Below, in pieces: positions 17,412 through 27,667 of a DNA stretch of 64,000 nucleotides (within the stretch, counting starts at the first letter, position 1; every line of letters starts with the position of its first letter). The DNA is from Teretinema sp942493045 (GTDB taxonomy: Bacteria; Spirochaetota; Spirochaetia; Treponematales; Treponemataceae). The position numbers were made by a program, and so were the translations under genes. Below the pieces are notes generated by a model, which worked only from the letters and a program-made list of their open reading frames with translations, searched no databases and had not been told where the DNA came from. The stretch lies in NCBI GenBank assembly GCA_942493045.1, contig OW818665.1, forward strand, positions 434,001 to 498,000. The letters are read 5' to 3'.

Positions 17412-18854
17412 CTATCGGCTGCTTCCGGTCAGGGAGGAGTTGGCCTTGAGAAAGTCAAACTTCAGTTCCTTGAGGGTTTCGGTGAGGGAGACCTTGTAGA
17501 TGTGCGGGTTCAGTATGCGCTTGTAGCTGCGGTCCAGTTCCTCCAGGCCGCCCTGCACCCGGCAGCGGATTTCAGGGAGGGTGGGGGATGCGGCGCAGCG
17601 CAGGCCGCCGCTCATTTTTTTTGTGAGCATGGCGACGGCCTTGGCGCAGCGGAATTTGAAACTCTGATAATCGATGGCTGGATGCCAGTAGCGCTGCTCG
17701 CTGCCGGAGCGGATTTCTTCGCCTTCCAGGGAGAGGACGTCGGCCTTAATTGTCAGGTCGTCGTTGTAGAGCCGCCACACCTGTTTGACGCCGGGGTTGG
17801 TGGTTTTCTCGGGGTTGTCGGAGAATTTCATGGTCGCTTCCAGCGAACCGTCGGCGATGGTGCGGGCGGCCAGCTTGTACACCCCGGTAAAGGCCGGATC
17901 GTTTCCTCCGGTAACCAGATGCGTGCCGACCCCCCAGGTGTCGATGGGCGAGCGGTTCAGCACCAGCGACTCGATGATTTCCTCATTGAGGTCGTTGGAT
18001 ACCGTGATGGTGGCTTCCGGGAGGCCGGCGTGATCGAGGGCTTCGCGCACTTTGGCGCTGAGGTATTGAATGTCGCCTGAGTCCAGCCGCACTCCGAAAG
18101 TTTTTCCCTGGGCGACCAGCGGCCGGCCGGCGGTGATGGCGCTTTTAATGCCGGAGTCCAGGGTGTTGTAAGTGTCGATCAGAAAAACCGATTTATCCGG
18201 ATATATTTCGGCATAGGCTTTGAAAGCTTCAAGCTCGGTGGGGAAGGACATTACCCAGGAATGGGCCATGGTGCCCATTACCGGAATGCCGTAACGCTGG
18301 GCGGCGAGGGTGTTGCTGGTTCCGGCGGCCCCGCCGATATAGGCGGCTCGGCTGGCGCTCATCGCCCCGTCGTACCCCTGGGCGCGGCGCAAACCGAATT
18401 CCATGATCTGTCCCTTATCGCAGGCTAGCCAGATACGGGCGGTTTTGGTGGCGATCAGACTCTGGAAATTGATCATGTTCAGTACCAGGCCCTCAATCAG
18501 TGTGGCCTCAATAGCGTTGCCGTGGACGCGCAGCAGTGGTTCATTCGGGAACACGATGGTACCCTCATCCATGGCCCAGATATCGCCTTTGAAACTGAAG
18601 TCCCGCAGGTAGTTCAAAAAGCCTTCTTCGAAAATACCGATAGTGGAAAGATATTCGATGTCCGACGGCTGGAACCGGAAGTTCTCGATGCTTTCCAGCA
18701 GGGGGCCGAGTCCGGCGAAAACCGCGAAACCGCCGTGAAAGGGTTGCCGCCTGAAAAACATGTCGTAGACGGCGCTCTGGTTCATTTTGCGTTTCCAGTA
18801 ACCCTGAGCCATGGTTAATTCATAAAAGTCGGTAAATAAGGCGCTTTCAGACAT
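17412..18854 (-). CDS. pncB: Nicotinate phosphoribosyltransferase
   Basis: The 480-residue protein has TDFYELTMAQGY at the start, FGLRRAQGYDGA, GTMAHSWVMSF, LIDTYNTLDSG and VRLDSGD, all conserved in nicotinate phosphoribosyltransferases of the longer bacterial type. It makes nicotinate mononucleotide from nicotinate and PRPP for NAD salvage. It follows sbcC on the same strand with an 8-base overlap, so the three genes sbcD, sbcC and pncB look cotranscribed. Confidence 0.95.
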   Translation of the reverse strand: MSESALFTDFYELTMAQGYWKRKMNQSAVYDMFFRRQPFHGGFAVFAGLGPLLESIENFRFQPSDIEYLSTIGIFEEGFLNYLRDFSFKGDIWAMDEGTIVFPNEPLLRVHGNAIEATLIEGLVLNMINFQSLIATKTARIWLACDKGQIMEFGLRRAQGYDGAMSASRAAYIGGAAGTSNTLAAQRYGIPVMGTMAHSWVMSFPTELEAFKAYAEIYPDKSVFLIDTYNTLDSGIKSAITAGRPLVAQGKTFGVRLDSGDIQYLSAKVREALDHAGLPEATITVSNDLNEEIIESLVLNRSPIDTWGVGTHLVTGGNDPAFTGVYKLAARTIADGSLEATMKFSDNPEKTTNPGVKQVWRLYNDDLTIKADVLSLEGEEIRSGSEQRYWHPAIDYQSFKFRCAKAVAMLTKKMSGGLRCAASPTLPEIRCRVQGGLEELDRSYKRILNPHIYKVSLTETLKELKFDFLKANSSLTGSSR

Positions 18855-21800
18855 TGCCGCTCTCCTTTCTGATTCGTGAACCCGAGCCGGTCTTGATCAC
18901 CTCAATGCGGTTCGGAATGCGATTTTTCAGTTCGCTGACGTGTGAGATCAACGCCACCATGCGCTGCCCGCGAATTTCGTCGAGAATGCCGATAGCCCGC
19001 TCCAGGCTGGCCTCGTCCAGAGAACCGAAACCTTCGTCGATAAACACGGCGTCGAGCTGCAGGCCACCGGAGCGCGCCAGGATGGAGTCGGCCAGCCCGA
19101 GGGCCAGGGAGATGGAGGCCATGAAGGTTTCGCCCCCGGAGAGGGTGCCCGTCGGGCGGGTCAAACCGGTATAGCCGTCAAATATTTCTAGTTCCAGGCC
19201 GGAGAGGCTGTTGCCCTTGCGGTAGCTTTCGTTGAGCTGCAGACGGTAGCGGCCGTCGCTGATGCGCTCCAGCCTTTTATTGGCGTAATCGGTAATTTCT
19301 TCCAGATACATGCCCAGAATCCAGGCGTCAAAGCCGCGGTTCAGGGGGTTTTTCCCGGTCAGGTCCTTGGCCAGGGCCACCAGGGTGTTCTTTGAGGCTG
19401 AAAGATCGGCCCGTCTGGCTTCCAGTTGCTCCAGCTGAGCGCGCGTTGCTTGCAGGGTAGCGAGATCGCCCGATAATTTTTCCAGAAGCCGGTTTTCACT
19501 TTCCATGCGGTCTTCGAGGGTGGCGATGGTGGCGGTAACTTCAGCTTCCTCGGGGCCGCTCCAGGCCGCCAGTTCGGCTTGCAGGCCGGCGAGCCGGGCT
19601 TTATGACCGGCGATCTCAGCTTCGTAGGACTGGACTGCGTTTTCCAGGGCGGTACGCTGGGCGTCGTCCAGCAGGGCTTTTTCCAGTAACTGCGGACCTT
19701 CAAAGCCGGCCCTCTGGCAGGCGGCGTTGAGCTGTTCGGTTTCCTGCTGCAGCTGTGTATCGGTTGACTCCAGGGCTTCCACCAGGCCGGATTGCTTGCC
19801 CTCGAGGACTGCCAGGCGGGAGCGTGCGGCCGAGCTTTTTTCGCTCCAGGAGTGCAGGTCGGCTTCGGCCTGCAGTATTTTACCCTTGCATTTTTCCAGA
19901 GCTTCCTCCGGATCGGTTTCCTCCGGGGCATTTTTGCCGAGGGCTTGCAGATAGCGCTGTTTTTTTTCTTTGATTGAAGCTTTCAGAACCGCTAGGTTTT
20001 GTTCTGTCCGGGCGAGCTGTTCGCGGCCATCGCTTACCGCGGAACGCAGTGCCGCCGTTTTTTGGTTCAGGTCGCGGGAGGCGCTCAGGGCGTCGCGGGA
20101 GAGGCGTAGCAGTTGTTCAGCGGCGTTGATGGCCTCGACGGCCGTTTGCAGTTGCTTTTCGGCTTCCGCGGGGGAAGGAATGTCACTGGCGGCGGCGCTG
20201 GCTCCGGTGTCGTTGTCGCCGCGGTTGACAGTACCGCCGGCCGCGATGGAGCCGCCGGCGATGCCGACAGGTGCGCTGTCGCGGGCTCGCCCGCGCAGTT
20301 CGGCGATTGCCGCTTCGCATTGGGCGATGTCGGCTTTCCGGGCGGCGCAGTGGGCGGCGCTCTCCTGCAGTTTGGCTTCCAGCCGCTCCAGGTTTCCCTT
20401 GGCAGCTTGGAGCCGCTCCGGTAGGCTGAAATCGGATGGAGCGGGATGAAGCGCTGGGGCGGGGTGCGCGGTTGAGCCGCAGACCGGGCAGGGCTGTCCG
20501 TCTGTCAAGGTGGCGGCCAGGTGAGCGGCTTCTCCGCCGTCCCGCTGTTTTTGCAGGAGCTCTTCCAGGACGGCGATGTCAGAGCGTAGAATCTCACGGT
20601 CGCGTTTTAGGTTTTCCGCGGCCTGCTCAGTTTCGGCGAAGGCTCCGCTATGCGCGGAGAGGGCCCCTTGTTTCAACTTCAGGGCGCTGGAAATTTCCAG
20701 CATGTTCCTGGCCCGCAGTAAGCGGCTTTGGGCCTGATCGCGGAGGACGCTGCGGTTTTCCAGCTCTCGCAGATCAGCTTCCAGGGTGGCCAATTTTTCG
20801 ACTATCAGCGCCAATTCACGCTCAGACTCGCCCAGGGCGGCTCCCTGCTGTTTTTTGTCCCGTTCCAGCTGGGTGATTTCGGCGGTTTCGGCGGTCATGG
20901 TGGCGGCGATGCCGGAGGCCAGGGCTAACTGTTCGCGCTGAATCAGCAGCTCTTCCTTGAGCCGTCCCAGCGCCTGCATCTCGGCACTCTGGTTCTCCAG
21001 AATTTTCAACTCAGCGCGCGAGCTGTCCAGCTGGATATTCAGTTCGCGCTGGTCGCTGTTCAATGCGGTGAAACGGTCGCGCAGTTCCCGGAAGTGGCGG
21101 TAGCGCTCGAGTAAGGGCGAGGCGCGGGCGGCGGCGGCCAGGGCTTCGCCTCTCTCTTTGTGCGCGGGCGCGGCTTCATTCAGTTCGTCGAGTCGCTTTT
21201 CCAGAGTCAGGGCCTGGCTTTTTTTGGCGGTGAGGGCGCGCTGCTGTTCCTGCAGGATGCGGGCCTTTCCCAGTTCGTTGCGCAGGGTGCTTTGGGAGAG
21301 GCGCAGTTCTTCGATACGCCGTAAAAGCTCGCCGCCGTCGCAACCGGCGGAACGCTCGGCGTAGTTAGAGCGGATTTCTTCGAGCTGGGTTTCGGCCGCG
21401 GCCACCTGTTGCACCGCTTCCCGGGCGCGCTCCTGGGCCAGCTCGATGACCCGGGTATAGTGTCCCACCGGGAAGAGCTTGGAGAGTACTTCCTTGCGCT
21501 CGTTGGAATTCTGCTTCAGAAAGTCGGCGAACTGGCCCTGCGGGAGCAGCACGATACGGGAGAATTCCTCGGCGGACAGGCCGATCAGATCAACTATTTT
21601 TTGATCGGTGTCGCGTTTATTGGTGCAGGACAGATTTTTCCAGAGGTCCCCGGAACATTCTTCAAGTGTCGATTCCTCAGGAATTTCAGAGCTGGTGCCC
21701 TTGCGCGTAATTTTTGACCGGGGCAGTACGCGATTGATGCGGTAGCGGCGGTTGCCGAGGCGGAATTCCAGTGTAACGGCGCATTCGGCGTCCTCTCCTG

Positions 21801-22008
21801 CAAAGTGGCTGCGCATTTGGCGTACCAGGCCCTTGCGGCCTCCGGGCACTTCGCCGTAAAAGGCATAGCAGAGGGCATCGAAGAGGGTGGTTTTTCCGGC
21901 CCCGGTTTTGCCGTACACCAAAAAGATAGTGCCCAGTCCGTTAAAATCGATCAGGTGGGAGCCGCAAAACGGACCGATATTCTTGAGTGTTAATTTTTCA
22001 GGTCGCAT
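18847..22008 (-). CDS. sbcC: Nuclease subunit SbcC
   Basis: The 1053-residue protein has Walker A VYGKTGAGKTT near the N-terminus, two long coiled-coil arms flanking the zinc hook CPVCG (about residue 500), the ABC signature LSGGETFMASISLALGLAD and Walker B LDAVFIDEGFGSLDE at the C-terminus. SbcC is the Rad50-like ATPase that works with SbcD to cleave hairpins and double-strand ends. It overlaps sbcD by 11 bases. Confidence 0.97.
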   Translation of the reverse strand: MRPEKLTLKNIGPFCGSHLIDFNGLGTIFLVYGKTGAGKTTLFDALCYAFYGEVPGGRKGLVRQMRSHFAGEDAECAVTLEFRLGNRRYRINRVLPRSKITRKGTSSEIPEESTLEECSGDLWKNLSCTNKRDTDQKIVDLIGLSAEEFSRIVLLPQGQFADFLKQNSNERKEVLSKLFPVGHYTRVIELAQERAREAVQQVAAAETQLEEIRSNYAERSAGCDGGELLRRIEELRLSQSTLRNELGKARILQEQQRALTAKKSQALTLEKRLDELNEAAPAHKERGEALAAAARASPLLERYRHFRELRDRFTALNSDQRELNIQLDSSRAELKILENQSAEMQALGRLKEELLIQREQLALASGIAATMTAETAEITQLERDKKQQGAALGESERELALIVEKLATLEADLRELENRSVLRDQAQSRLLRARNMLEISSALKLKQGALSAHSGAFAETEQAAENLKRDREILRSDIAVLEELLQKQRDGGEAAHLAATLTDGQPCPVCGSTAHPAPALHPAPSDFSLPERLQAAKGNLERLEAKLQESAAHCAARKADIAQCEAAIAELRGRARDSAPVGIAGGSIAAGGTVNRGDNDTGASAAASDIPSPAEAEKQLQTAVEAINAAEQLLRLSRDALSASRDLNQKTAALRSAVSDGREQLARTEQNLAVLKASIKEKKQRYLQALGKNAPEETDPEEALEKCKGKILQAEADLHSWSEKSSAARSRLAVLEGKQSGLVEALESTDTQLQQETEQLNAACQRAGFEGPQLLEKALLDDAQRTALENAVQSYEAEIAGHKARLAGLQAELAAWSGPEEAEVTATIATLEDRMESENRLLEKLSGDLATLQATRAQLEQLEARRADLSASKNTLVALAKDLTGKNPLNRGFDAWILGMYLEEITDYANKRLERISDGRYRLQLNESYRKGNSLSGLELEIFDGYTGLTRPTGTLSGGETFMASISLALGLADSILARSGGLQLDAVFIDEGFGSLDEASLERAIGILDEIRGQRMVALISHVSELKNRIPNRIEVIKTGSGSRIRKESGNV

Positions 22009-23368
22009 CGGCGCATTCCTTTAACAACTCGGCGAACAGTTTTTCTTTTTCCGGATCGGAGGTGCCGTAGAGCATTTCTTCAAAGCGCCGGAAGTCGGCG
22101 GCCGGATTGCGCTCACCGCCCGCCTCTGGGCTTTCCGGTCGGATGGAGGCTTTGCCGCTCTGGGACGCGGTACCCTGGCGCAGGCTGAGCAGGTAGGGAA
22201 ATTTGGAGCGCAGTAACTGCACCGGATTGGCAATCAATTCCTGGTCGGTCAGCGTGATTTCCAGATAGCAGCCACTGTAGTTTTCAAACTTTGACGTCTG
22301 GTAGAAATCGTTAAAGGCTCCGGATAGACGGGCCAGCGGTCGCAGCGGTCGTACCGGTATTTCGGTCACAGTGGCGGGGTAGGGCGCTTTCAGACAGTCA
22401 ATATCAACCTTTAAGAAAACTTTTGGGGTATCGGCTTCGTCAAAAGCGTAGGCCAGCGGAGACCCGGCATAGCGGATGCGGTCGCTGATTGTCTGGGCGC
22501 GGTGCAGATGGCCGAGGGCGACATAGCTGAAACGAGCGAAAAGAGAAGGATTCACCCGTTCAGCCGTACCGACAAAGATCCGCTCGGAGCTGCTTTCTTG
22601 ACCGTTTATCGCAAATAAATGCGCCATCAGTACGGCGGGCATGTCCGCGGGTAAAAGAAGTTCAAACCGGCGGGCCGCCTCAGCGGCCAGATCGGCCTGG
22701 GAGCTGAGTACCGAACCCGGCGTTGAATCATCGCCGCTGGATATGCCTTCGTGCGCGAGTTCGATAGCGGGCAGGGGCCTGTGCGGGGGCCTGGACGCTG
22801 CGGCGGGAGAAATTTCGCTTACGGGGACAATTTCACTTGCGGGCGCGCGGCCATCCGCCGTAAAAAGCTCCGGTTCCGCTTGTTTTTTGCCGATAGGAGA
22901 GTGTGACTTGTCAGTTGCGCCGGAAGCTGTTTTCGCGGGGCCGGACAAGCGGAGTGTTCCGGAGGCCAGGAAGGGCAGCAGAAATAAAGCTAGCCGTTCA
23001 CCGTTTTTTGTGCTTATAATTGGAGAGAACGATTGCTCCGGATCGCCGATAATGTGAATATTGCTGGTTTTCAGGATTTTGTCGGCGAAGGCCAGCCGCG
23101 CTCCGGAGTCGTGGTTTCCCGGTATCAGGCAGACCAGCAGGTCCGGAAAGTCGGCGTGCACCGAGGCCAAAAAGGAACTGAACAGGTCGACGGCTTCGGG
23201 GTTCGGAATAGTGCGGTCATAGATGTCGCCGGCGATCAGCAGGGCCGCGTAATCATCTGCGGCCAGTTCGGCGCGCAACTGCTTAAGCATGTCTCGCTGT
23301 TCTTCGATCAGCGAAGCTTCGTGCAGTATTTTTCCGAGGTGCAGATCTCCGGTATGCAGCAGTTTCAT
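21998..23368 (-). CDS. sbcD: Exonuclease subunit SbcD
   Basis: The Mre11-like metallophosphoesterase motifs are present: HTGDLHLGK, IAGDIYDR, IPGNHDSG and GHLHRAQ. At 456 residues it is longer than usual. The extra length is a low-complexity, Ser/Pro/Ala-rich insert of roughly 100 residues (about 150-250) between the GNHD motif and the later His motifs, which probably forms a disordered surface loop. It pairs with SbcC, encoded next with an 11-base overlap. Confidence 0.95.
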   Translation of the reverse strand: MKLLHTGDLHLGKILHEASLIEEQRDMLKQLRAELAADDYAALLIAGDIYDRTIPNPEAVDLFSSFLASVHADFPDLLVCLIPGNHDSGARLAFADKILKTSNIHIIGDPEQSFSPIISTKNGERLALFLLPFLASGTLRLSGPAKTASGATDKSHSPIGKKQAEPELFTADGRAPASEIVPVSEISPAAASRPPHRPLPAIELAHEGISSGDDSTPGSVLSSQADLAAEAARRFELLLPADMPAVLMAHLFAINGQESSSERIFVGTAERVNPSLFARFSYVALGHLHRAQTISDRIRYAGSPLAYAFDEADTPKVFLKVDIDCLKAPYPATVTEIPVRPLRPLARLSGAFNDFYQTSKFENYSGCYLEITLTDQELIANPVQLLRSKFPYLLSLRQGTASQSGKASIRPESPEAGGERNPAADFRRFEEMLYGTSDPEKEKLFAELLKECADAT

Positions 23369-23416
23369 ATTTTATACTGTAGGGATAATTCCAGATTCTG
23401 TAAAGGGTAATTGCCA

Positions 23417-25255
23417 ATGAAAGCCGGGTTCAGAATAACGCTTTTTTCTCTCACTTTGTTTTTTCTGGTGCTGTGCAGCGCCGGGGTTTTTTTATTGGCA
23501 GTCGCCCCGACCAGCCGTCTGCAGCGCGATTTTGAAAGCCTCTCCCGCCTGGATACGGCCTGGGCCGTCTTGCAGGGCGAGATCAATAAAACCTTTGTGT
23601 TTCCCTTTGCCAGTCAGCAATCTGTGCTCGAGACAGCCCTGGAACAGGCCGGAGGAGCCGCCACCGCCGCCAGTGAGATTTCCTTTGCTTCGCGCTCCGA
23701 CAACCGCATAGCGGAATTGACCGAAAAAATACAGCAGCGCTCCGTTGAAATTTCCACGCGCGGTCAACTGCTGTCCAATTTATACCGGGACCTCGGTGTC
23801 TCCCTAAACCGGGCCCTCGGTGCACCCGAATCTCTTTCGCTTTCGGCCCTGTATCTGAGCCCTGAGGAAAGTCGGGATAGCTCCGCGCTGGAGCGCTCCC
23901 GGCAATACGCCCGCAGCCTGCGCGATGAGGCCACAAATTTGACCGTGCTGCTGGATACGGCCCGCTCCGAGATTAACAGCCAGATTCCGCTGCTCAGTTC
24001 CAGTATCCGCCATTACCGCATCTTAACCTTTATTGTGGCCGGGGCTATCATTATCTGTACCTGGGTGCTGGGTCTGCTCGGCGTCTGGTTTCTGTCGCTG
24101 TCAGTATCGCGGTTGACCAAGCGGTTTTCCACAATACTGGATGATGTCAGCAGCGGCAACATTGAGGCGAGCCTCAGCGGATTCCGTCCTGAGGAAAGCG
24201 ATGAACTGCTGGTCAAATTTTCCGGTTTTGTTTCCGCCCTGCAGTCGACTTTGCAGTCTTTAAAGAACGAAGCCAATCATAATGTTGACGCCGGCGGAAA
24301 ACTGTCGGCTTCCTTGGAAAATTCGGCTTCCACTTTCGAGGTGGTCGACGGTTTTATCGACAATATCCGCAATGAAGTACAGGTACTCGAAGATCAGGTC
24401 GGGAAGGTTAAAACCGCCCTGGAGCGGGTTACCCACGGTATACAGCATCTGGACGGGCAGATTATCAATCAGACGACGTTGGTGGAAGGTTCATCAGACG
24501 CGGTGAAGACCATGATCGCCTCGGTCGGCGAGATGGCCGAAACCGCCCGCCATGAACAGCAGCAAATCCGCGCGCTGGTGGCCTCTTCTGAGGCCGGGCA
24601 GGAACTTTTCAGCTCCACCTATCAGAAAATAACGCGCATCAGTGAAAGCATTACCAATATCAACGGCATGGCCGCGGTTATCGAAGCGATAGCCGAACAG
24701 ACCAATATGCTGGCCCTTAACGCCGCCATCGAGGCTGCCCATGCCGGTGACGCCGGCAAGGGCTTCGCGGTAGTGGCTGAGGAAATCCTGAAGCTGGCCG
24801 AAGCCAGTTCCGAGAGCTCCCGCGAGATCGGCACATCAATAGAAGAAATAGTTGATAATATTACTTCGATGGCTTCCTCCAGCGGCCGGCTTGATGAATC
24901 CTTCGATCAGATGACCGTGACCATCGCCTCGGTAGCCAGCTCCATGTCCCTGTTCGTTGAAGGCTTGACCGCAACCAGCGGCAAAACCCGGCAAATTCAG
25001 GAGACCATCAACCGGCTGGAGCAGGTTTCTAATGCGGTTACCACCGATTCCGGCAGCATGAGCGAAGGCGCCGGGGCTATCGGTACATCGATGTCCGAAC
25101 TGGACATGATCGCCAGCCGCGTGTTTGACGGAATTACGGCCATGTCGCTAATGTTGGAAGGGCTCAAAGACGTCATGAACGATTCCCGCTCTCTGGCGGT
25201 TTCAATTCAAAGCTCCGGTAACTCGATGAATGATAAATTGGCACAGTTGAAGTAG
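23417..25255 (+). CDS. Methyl-accepting chemotaxis protein
   Basis: The 612-residue protein has an N-terminal transmembrane helix, a periplasmic domain (about 35-195) with no recognised family, a second helix (about 200-225), a HAMP-like linker and a long cytoplasmic coiled coil. The hairpin tip reads IAEQTNMLALNAAIEAAHAGDAGKGFAVVA when taken in two parts, matching the MCP signalling consensus. It would signal to CheA/CheW. The ATG at 23417 is preferred over a TTG two codons earlier. It is divergent to sbcD. Confidence 0.94.
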   Translation: MKAGFRITLFSLTLFFLVLCSAGVFLLAVAPTSRLQRDFESLSRLDTAWAVLQGEINKTFVFPFASQQSVLETALEQAGGAATAASEISFASRSDNRIAELTEKIQQRSVEISTRGQLLSNLYRDLGVSLNRALGAPESLSLSALYLSPEESRDSSALERSRQYARSLRDEATNLTVLLDTARSEINSQIPLLSSSIRHYRILTFIVAGAIIICTWVLGLLGVWFLSLSVSRLTKRFSTILDDVSSGNIEASLSGFRPEESDELLVKFSGFVSALQSTLQSLKNEANHNVDAGGKLSASLENSASTFEVVDGFIDNIRNEVQVLEDQVGKVKTALERVTHGIQHLDGQIINQTTLVEGSSDAVKTMIASVGEMAETARHEQQQIRALVASSEAGQELFSSTYQKITRISESITNINGMAAVIEAIAEQTNMLALNAAIEAAHAGDAGKGFAVVAEEILKLAEASSESSREIGTSIEEIVDNITSMASSSGRLDESFDQMTVTIASVASSMSLFVEGLTATSGKTRQIQETINRLEQVSNAVTTDSGSMSEGAGAIGTSMSELDMIASRVFDGITAMSLMLEGLKDVMNDSRSLAVSIQSSGNSMNDKLAQLK

Positions 25256-25282
25256 TACCGCTTTTATGGTAGCTTCTCTTTC

Positions 25283-26788
25283 ATGAAACCGGATATTACC
25301 CTCGAACACCTAGAATCGGCTTTTCCCGCCGATTTGTCAGAAGCCGAAAAAGCCCAGTGCAAAACCCTTTTTTTGAAGCAACTTTCCCTGCTGGCTCATC
25401 AGTTTTACGGCGGCAAGATGCAAACTTTGCCGAAGTGCGGCCTCTACGGCTTTAACTGGTTTAACGCTTGGTATACACCCGGCGTTTCGGCCGTGTCGAC
25501 CACTATCCGCGATGACAATGATACTTCCTTTACCCTGTCCAACCGCGGCAATCTCGTTGCCGTAGTCAGCAATTCCACCCGGGTACTCGGTGACGGCGAC
25601 TGTAGCCCTCCCGGCGGGCTCGGCGTCATGGAAGGCAAGGCCATGCTGATGAAATACCTTGGCGGCGTGGATTCAATAGCTTTATGCGTGGACAGCCGGG
25701 TGCGCGCCGATGAGTCCGCTGCCCGCGGCGTCCCGCAGGGGAAAAACGATCCGGCCAAGATTATCGAGTTTGTGCGGATGCTCGAGCCCTCCGTCGGCGC
25801 CGTCAACCTTGAGGATATCAGCCAACCGGACTGTTTCCGGGTACTGGATGAACTGCGCGAGGCCTGCGATATACCGGTATGGCACGATGACGCTCAAGGA
25901 ACGGCCTGTATTACCCTGGCCGGCTTGCTCAATGCCCTCAAACTGGCCGGTAAAAAGCTCGCTGACGCCAAAATCGTCCTGCTTGGCGCCGGCGCCTCCA
26001 ATACCACAATCGCCCGGCTGATTCTCGCCGATGGCGGAGATCCCGCCAAAATGATCATCTGCGACTCCCGCGGCGCCTTGCATGCCGGCCGCAAAGACGT
26101 CGAAAAAGATACGCGCTATTATCGCAAATGGGAGCTCTGCCTGCAAACCAACCCGGGGCGCCTGGAAACAATTGAAGAAGCCATTAAGGACGCTGACGTA
26201 TTGATTGCCCTGTCCACTCCCGGACCGGGAACGGTCAAGAAAGAATGGATTGCCTCCATGGCCGCGAAATCGATCGTTTTTACCTGCGCTAATCCGGTTC
26301 CGGAGATCTGGCCGCACGAGGCCAAGGAAGCCGGCGCTTTTATCGTGGCCACCGGCCGCGGCGATTTCCCGAATCAGGTTAACAACTCGGTCTGCTTCCC
26401 CGGAATTCTGAAAGGAGCCCTGTTGGTCCGCAGCCGCAAGATCACCGACGGCATGGCCATTACCTGCGCCCATTCCATTGCCGATTATTCCGAGAAGAAA
26501 GGGATCGATACCGAGCACATTGTAGTTACTATGGAGGATATCGGCGTATTCCCCGTTGAGGCCGCCGACGTCGCCATGAAAGCCATTGAGGAAGGGGTAG
26601 CCCGTTTGCCGCTTTCCTGGCAGGAAGTCTACGATAAAGCCCTTTTCGATATTACCGCCGCCAGGAAAGCCACCCAATTATTGATGGATAACGATTTAAT
26701 CCCCGAACCTCCGCAGTCAATGCTGGATGAGGCCATGGAAGCAGCAGTATCCGCCATCAAAGCCCAGCGAAAAGGCGCTTCGAGTTAA
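25283..26788 (+). CDS. NAD-dependent malic enzyme
   Basis: The 501-residue protein has the malic N-domain with YTPGVSAVS, LGDGDCSPPGGLGVMEGKA, the metal-site NLEDISQPDCF, PVWHDDAQGTACITLAGLLNA and the NAD loop VLLGAGASNTTIA. It decarboxylates malate to pyruvate. The sequence is longer than the roughly 390-residue bacterial type because of N- and C-terminal additions. The EamA transporter gene starts 6 bases downstream, so the two may be cotranscribed. Confidence 0.93.
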   Translation: MKPDITLEHLESAFPADLSEAEKAQCKTLFLKQLSLLAHQFYGGKMQTLPKCGLYGFNWFNAWYTPGVSAVSTTIRDDNDTSFTLSNRGNLVAVVSNSTRVLGDGDCSPPGGLGVMEGKAMLMKYLGGVDSIALCVDSRVRADESAARGVPQGKNDPAKIIEFVRMLEPSVGAVNLEDISQPDCFRVLDELREACDIPVWHDDAQGTACITLAGLLNALKLAGKKLADAKIVLLGAGASNTTIARLILADGGDPAKMIICDSRGALHAGRKDVEKDTRYYRKWELCLQTNPGRLETIEEAIKDADVLIALSTPGPGTVKKEWIASMAAKSIVFTCANPVPEIWPHEAKEAGAFIVATGRGDFPNQVNNSVCFPGILKGALLVRSRKITDGMAITCAHSIADYSEKKGIDTEHIVVTMEDIGVFPVEAADVAMKAIEEGVARLPLSWQEVYDKALFDITAARKATQLLMDNDLIPEPPQSMLDEAMEAAVSAIKAQRKGASS

Positions 26789-26794
26789 CTGAAG

Positions 26795-27637
26795 ATGATT
26801 CAGGCTCAAAACAAAGCGTTTTCTGTGGCAGCTCTGTCCCTCTGTGCCCTGCTCTGGAGTACCGCCGGTTTTCTGGTAAAGATGATCGATTGGGATCCGA
26901 TGGCGATCGCCGGTATCCGCAGTCTGATAGGCCTTGCTGTCATGGTTATAATTATCCGAAGACCAGATTTGTCACTTAATCGCGATCGCCTCCTAGCGGC
27001 ACTATTTTACAGCGCCACGATGATTCTGTTCGTCTCCGCCAATAAATTGACTACCGCGGCCAATGCCGTGCTGCTGCAGTACACCGAGCCGGTATTTATT
27101 ATTTTGCTGGGTTTATTTTTGCTCCGGGATGAAAAACCGTCTTTGATCGACTGGCTCTGTGTGCTGGGTGTGTTTGGCGGTATGGTTCTGTTCTTTCTGG
27201 ATGACATCAGCCTGTCGGCGAATCTGGGTAATATTCTGGCGGTTGTTTCCGGTCTAACCTTTGCCCTCTTTGCCCTGTTTATGCGTCGTCAAAAAACGGG
27301 TTCACCGGTTGAATCTTTTATGATTGCGCACATCATCACATTTCTTGTCGCTTTGCCGTTTATAGTCCGTGCCGGTCCCCCGAACGTAAAGGGCTCTGTG
27401 GCTTTGTTGGCGCTCGGGATCTTTCAGATGGGGCTACCCTCACTGCTGTATAGCCGGGGCGTTCGCGGCGTTTCTGCCGTCAGTACCGCCATGGTGACCA
27501 TGATTGAGCCCTTATTCAATCCATTGTGGGTTTTTCTATTTGTCGGTGAACTGCCCTCCGTTCGGGCCTTTTTCGGCGGGTTGATAATCCTGTTTTGTGT
27601 CTTAACGCGTACCATTTTCAAGTTGAAAAAAGTATAG
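26795..27637 (+). CDS. EamA family (DMT superfamily) transporter
   Basis: The 280-residue protein is almost entirely hydrophobic, with about ten transmembrane helices in two repeats. It contains GIRSLIGLAVM and LQYTEPVFIILLG in the first repeat and VSTAMVTMIEPLFNPLWVFLF in the second, the usual EamA pattern. Substrate is unknown; exporters of amino acids or metabolites are common in the family. A copy of the 11-mer lies at 26830-26840, read as Ala-Leu-Ser. Confidence 0.9.
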   Translation: MIQAQNKAFSVAALSLCALLWSTAGFLVKMIDWDPMAIAGIRSLIGLAVMVIIIRRPDLSLNRDRLLAALFYSATMILFVSANKLTTAANAVLLQYTEPVFIILLGLFLLRDEKPSLIDWLCVLGVFGGMVLFFLDDISLSANLGNILAVVSGLTFALFALFMRRQKTGSPVESFMIAHIITFLVALPFIVRAGPPNVKGSVALLALGIFQMGLPSLLYSRGVRGVSAVSTAMVTMIEPLFNPLWVFLFVGELPSVRAFFGGLIILFCVLTRTIFKLKKV

Positions 27638-27643
27638 TATAAT
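27615..27643 (+). promoter_or_regulatory. Possible promoter of ndk
   Basis: A consensus -10 TATAAT (27638-27643) has TTTTCA (27615-27620) 17 bases upstream as a four-of-six -35 match. It straddles the end of the EamA gene and lies just before ndk. Confidence 0.5.
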
Positions 27644-27667
27644 ATTTTTTTGATCTATGGAGGAAAA

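Noticed and set aside
18854..21993. Many 60-190-codon frames opposite or out of frame with sbcC
   Set aside because: They are shadows of a 1053-codon gene with intact Walker, zinc-hook and signature motifs.
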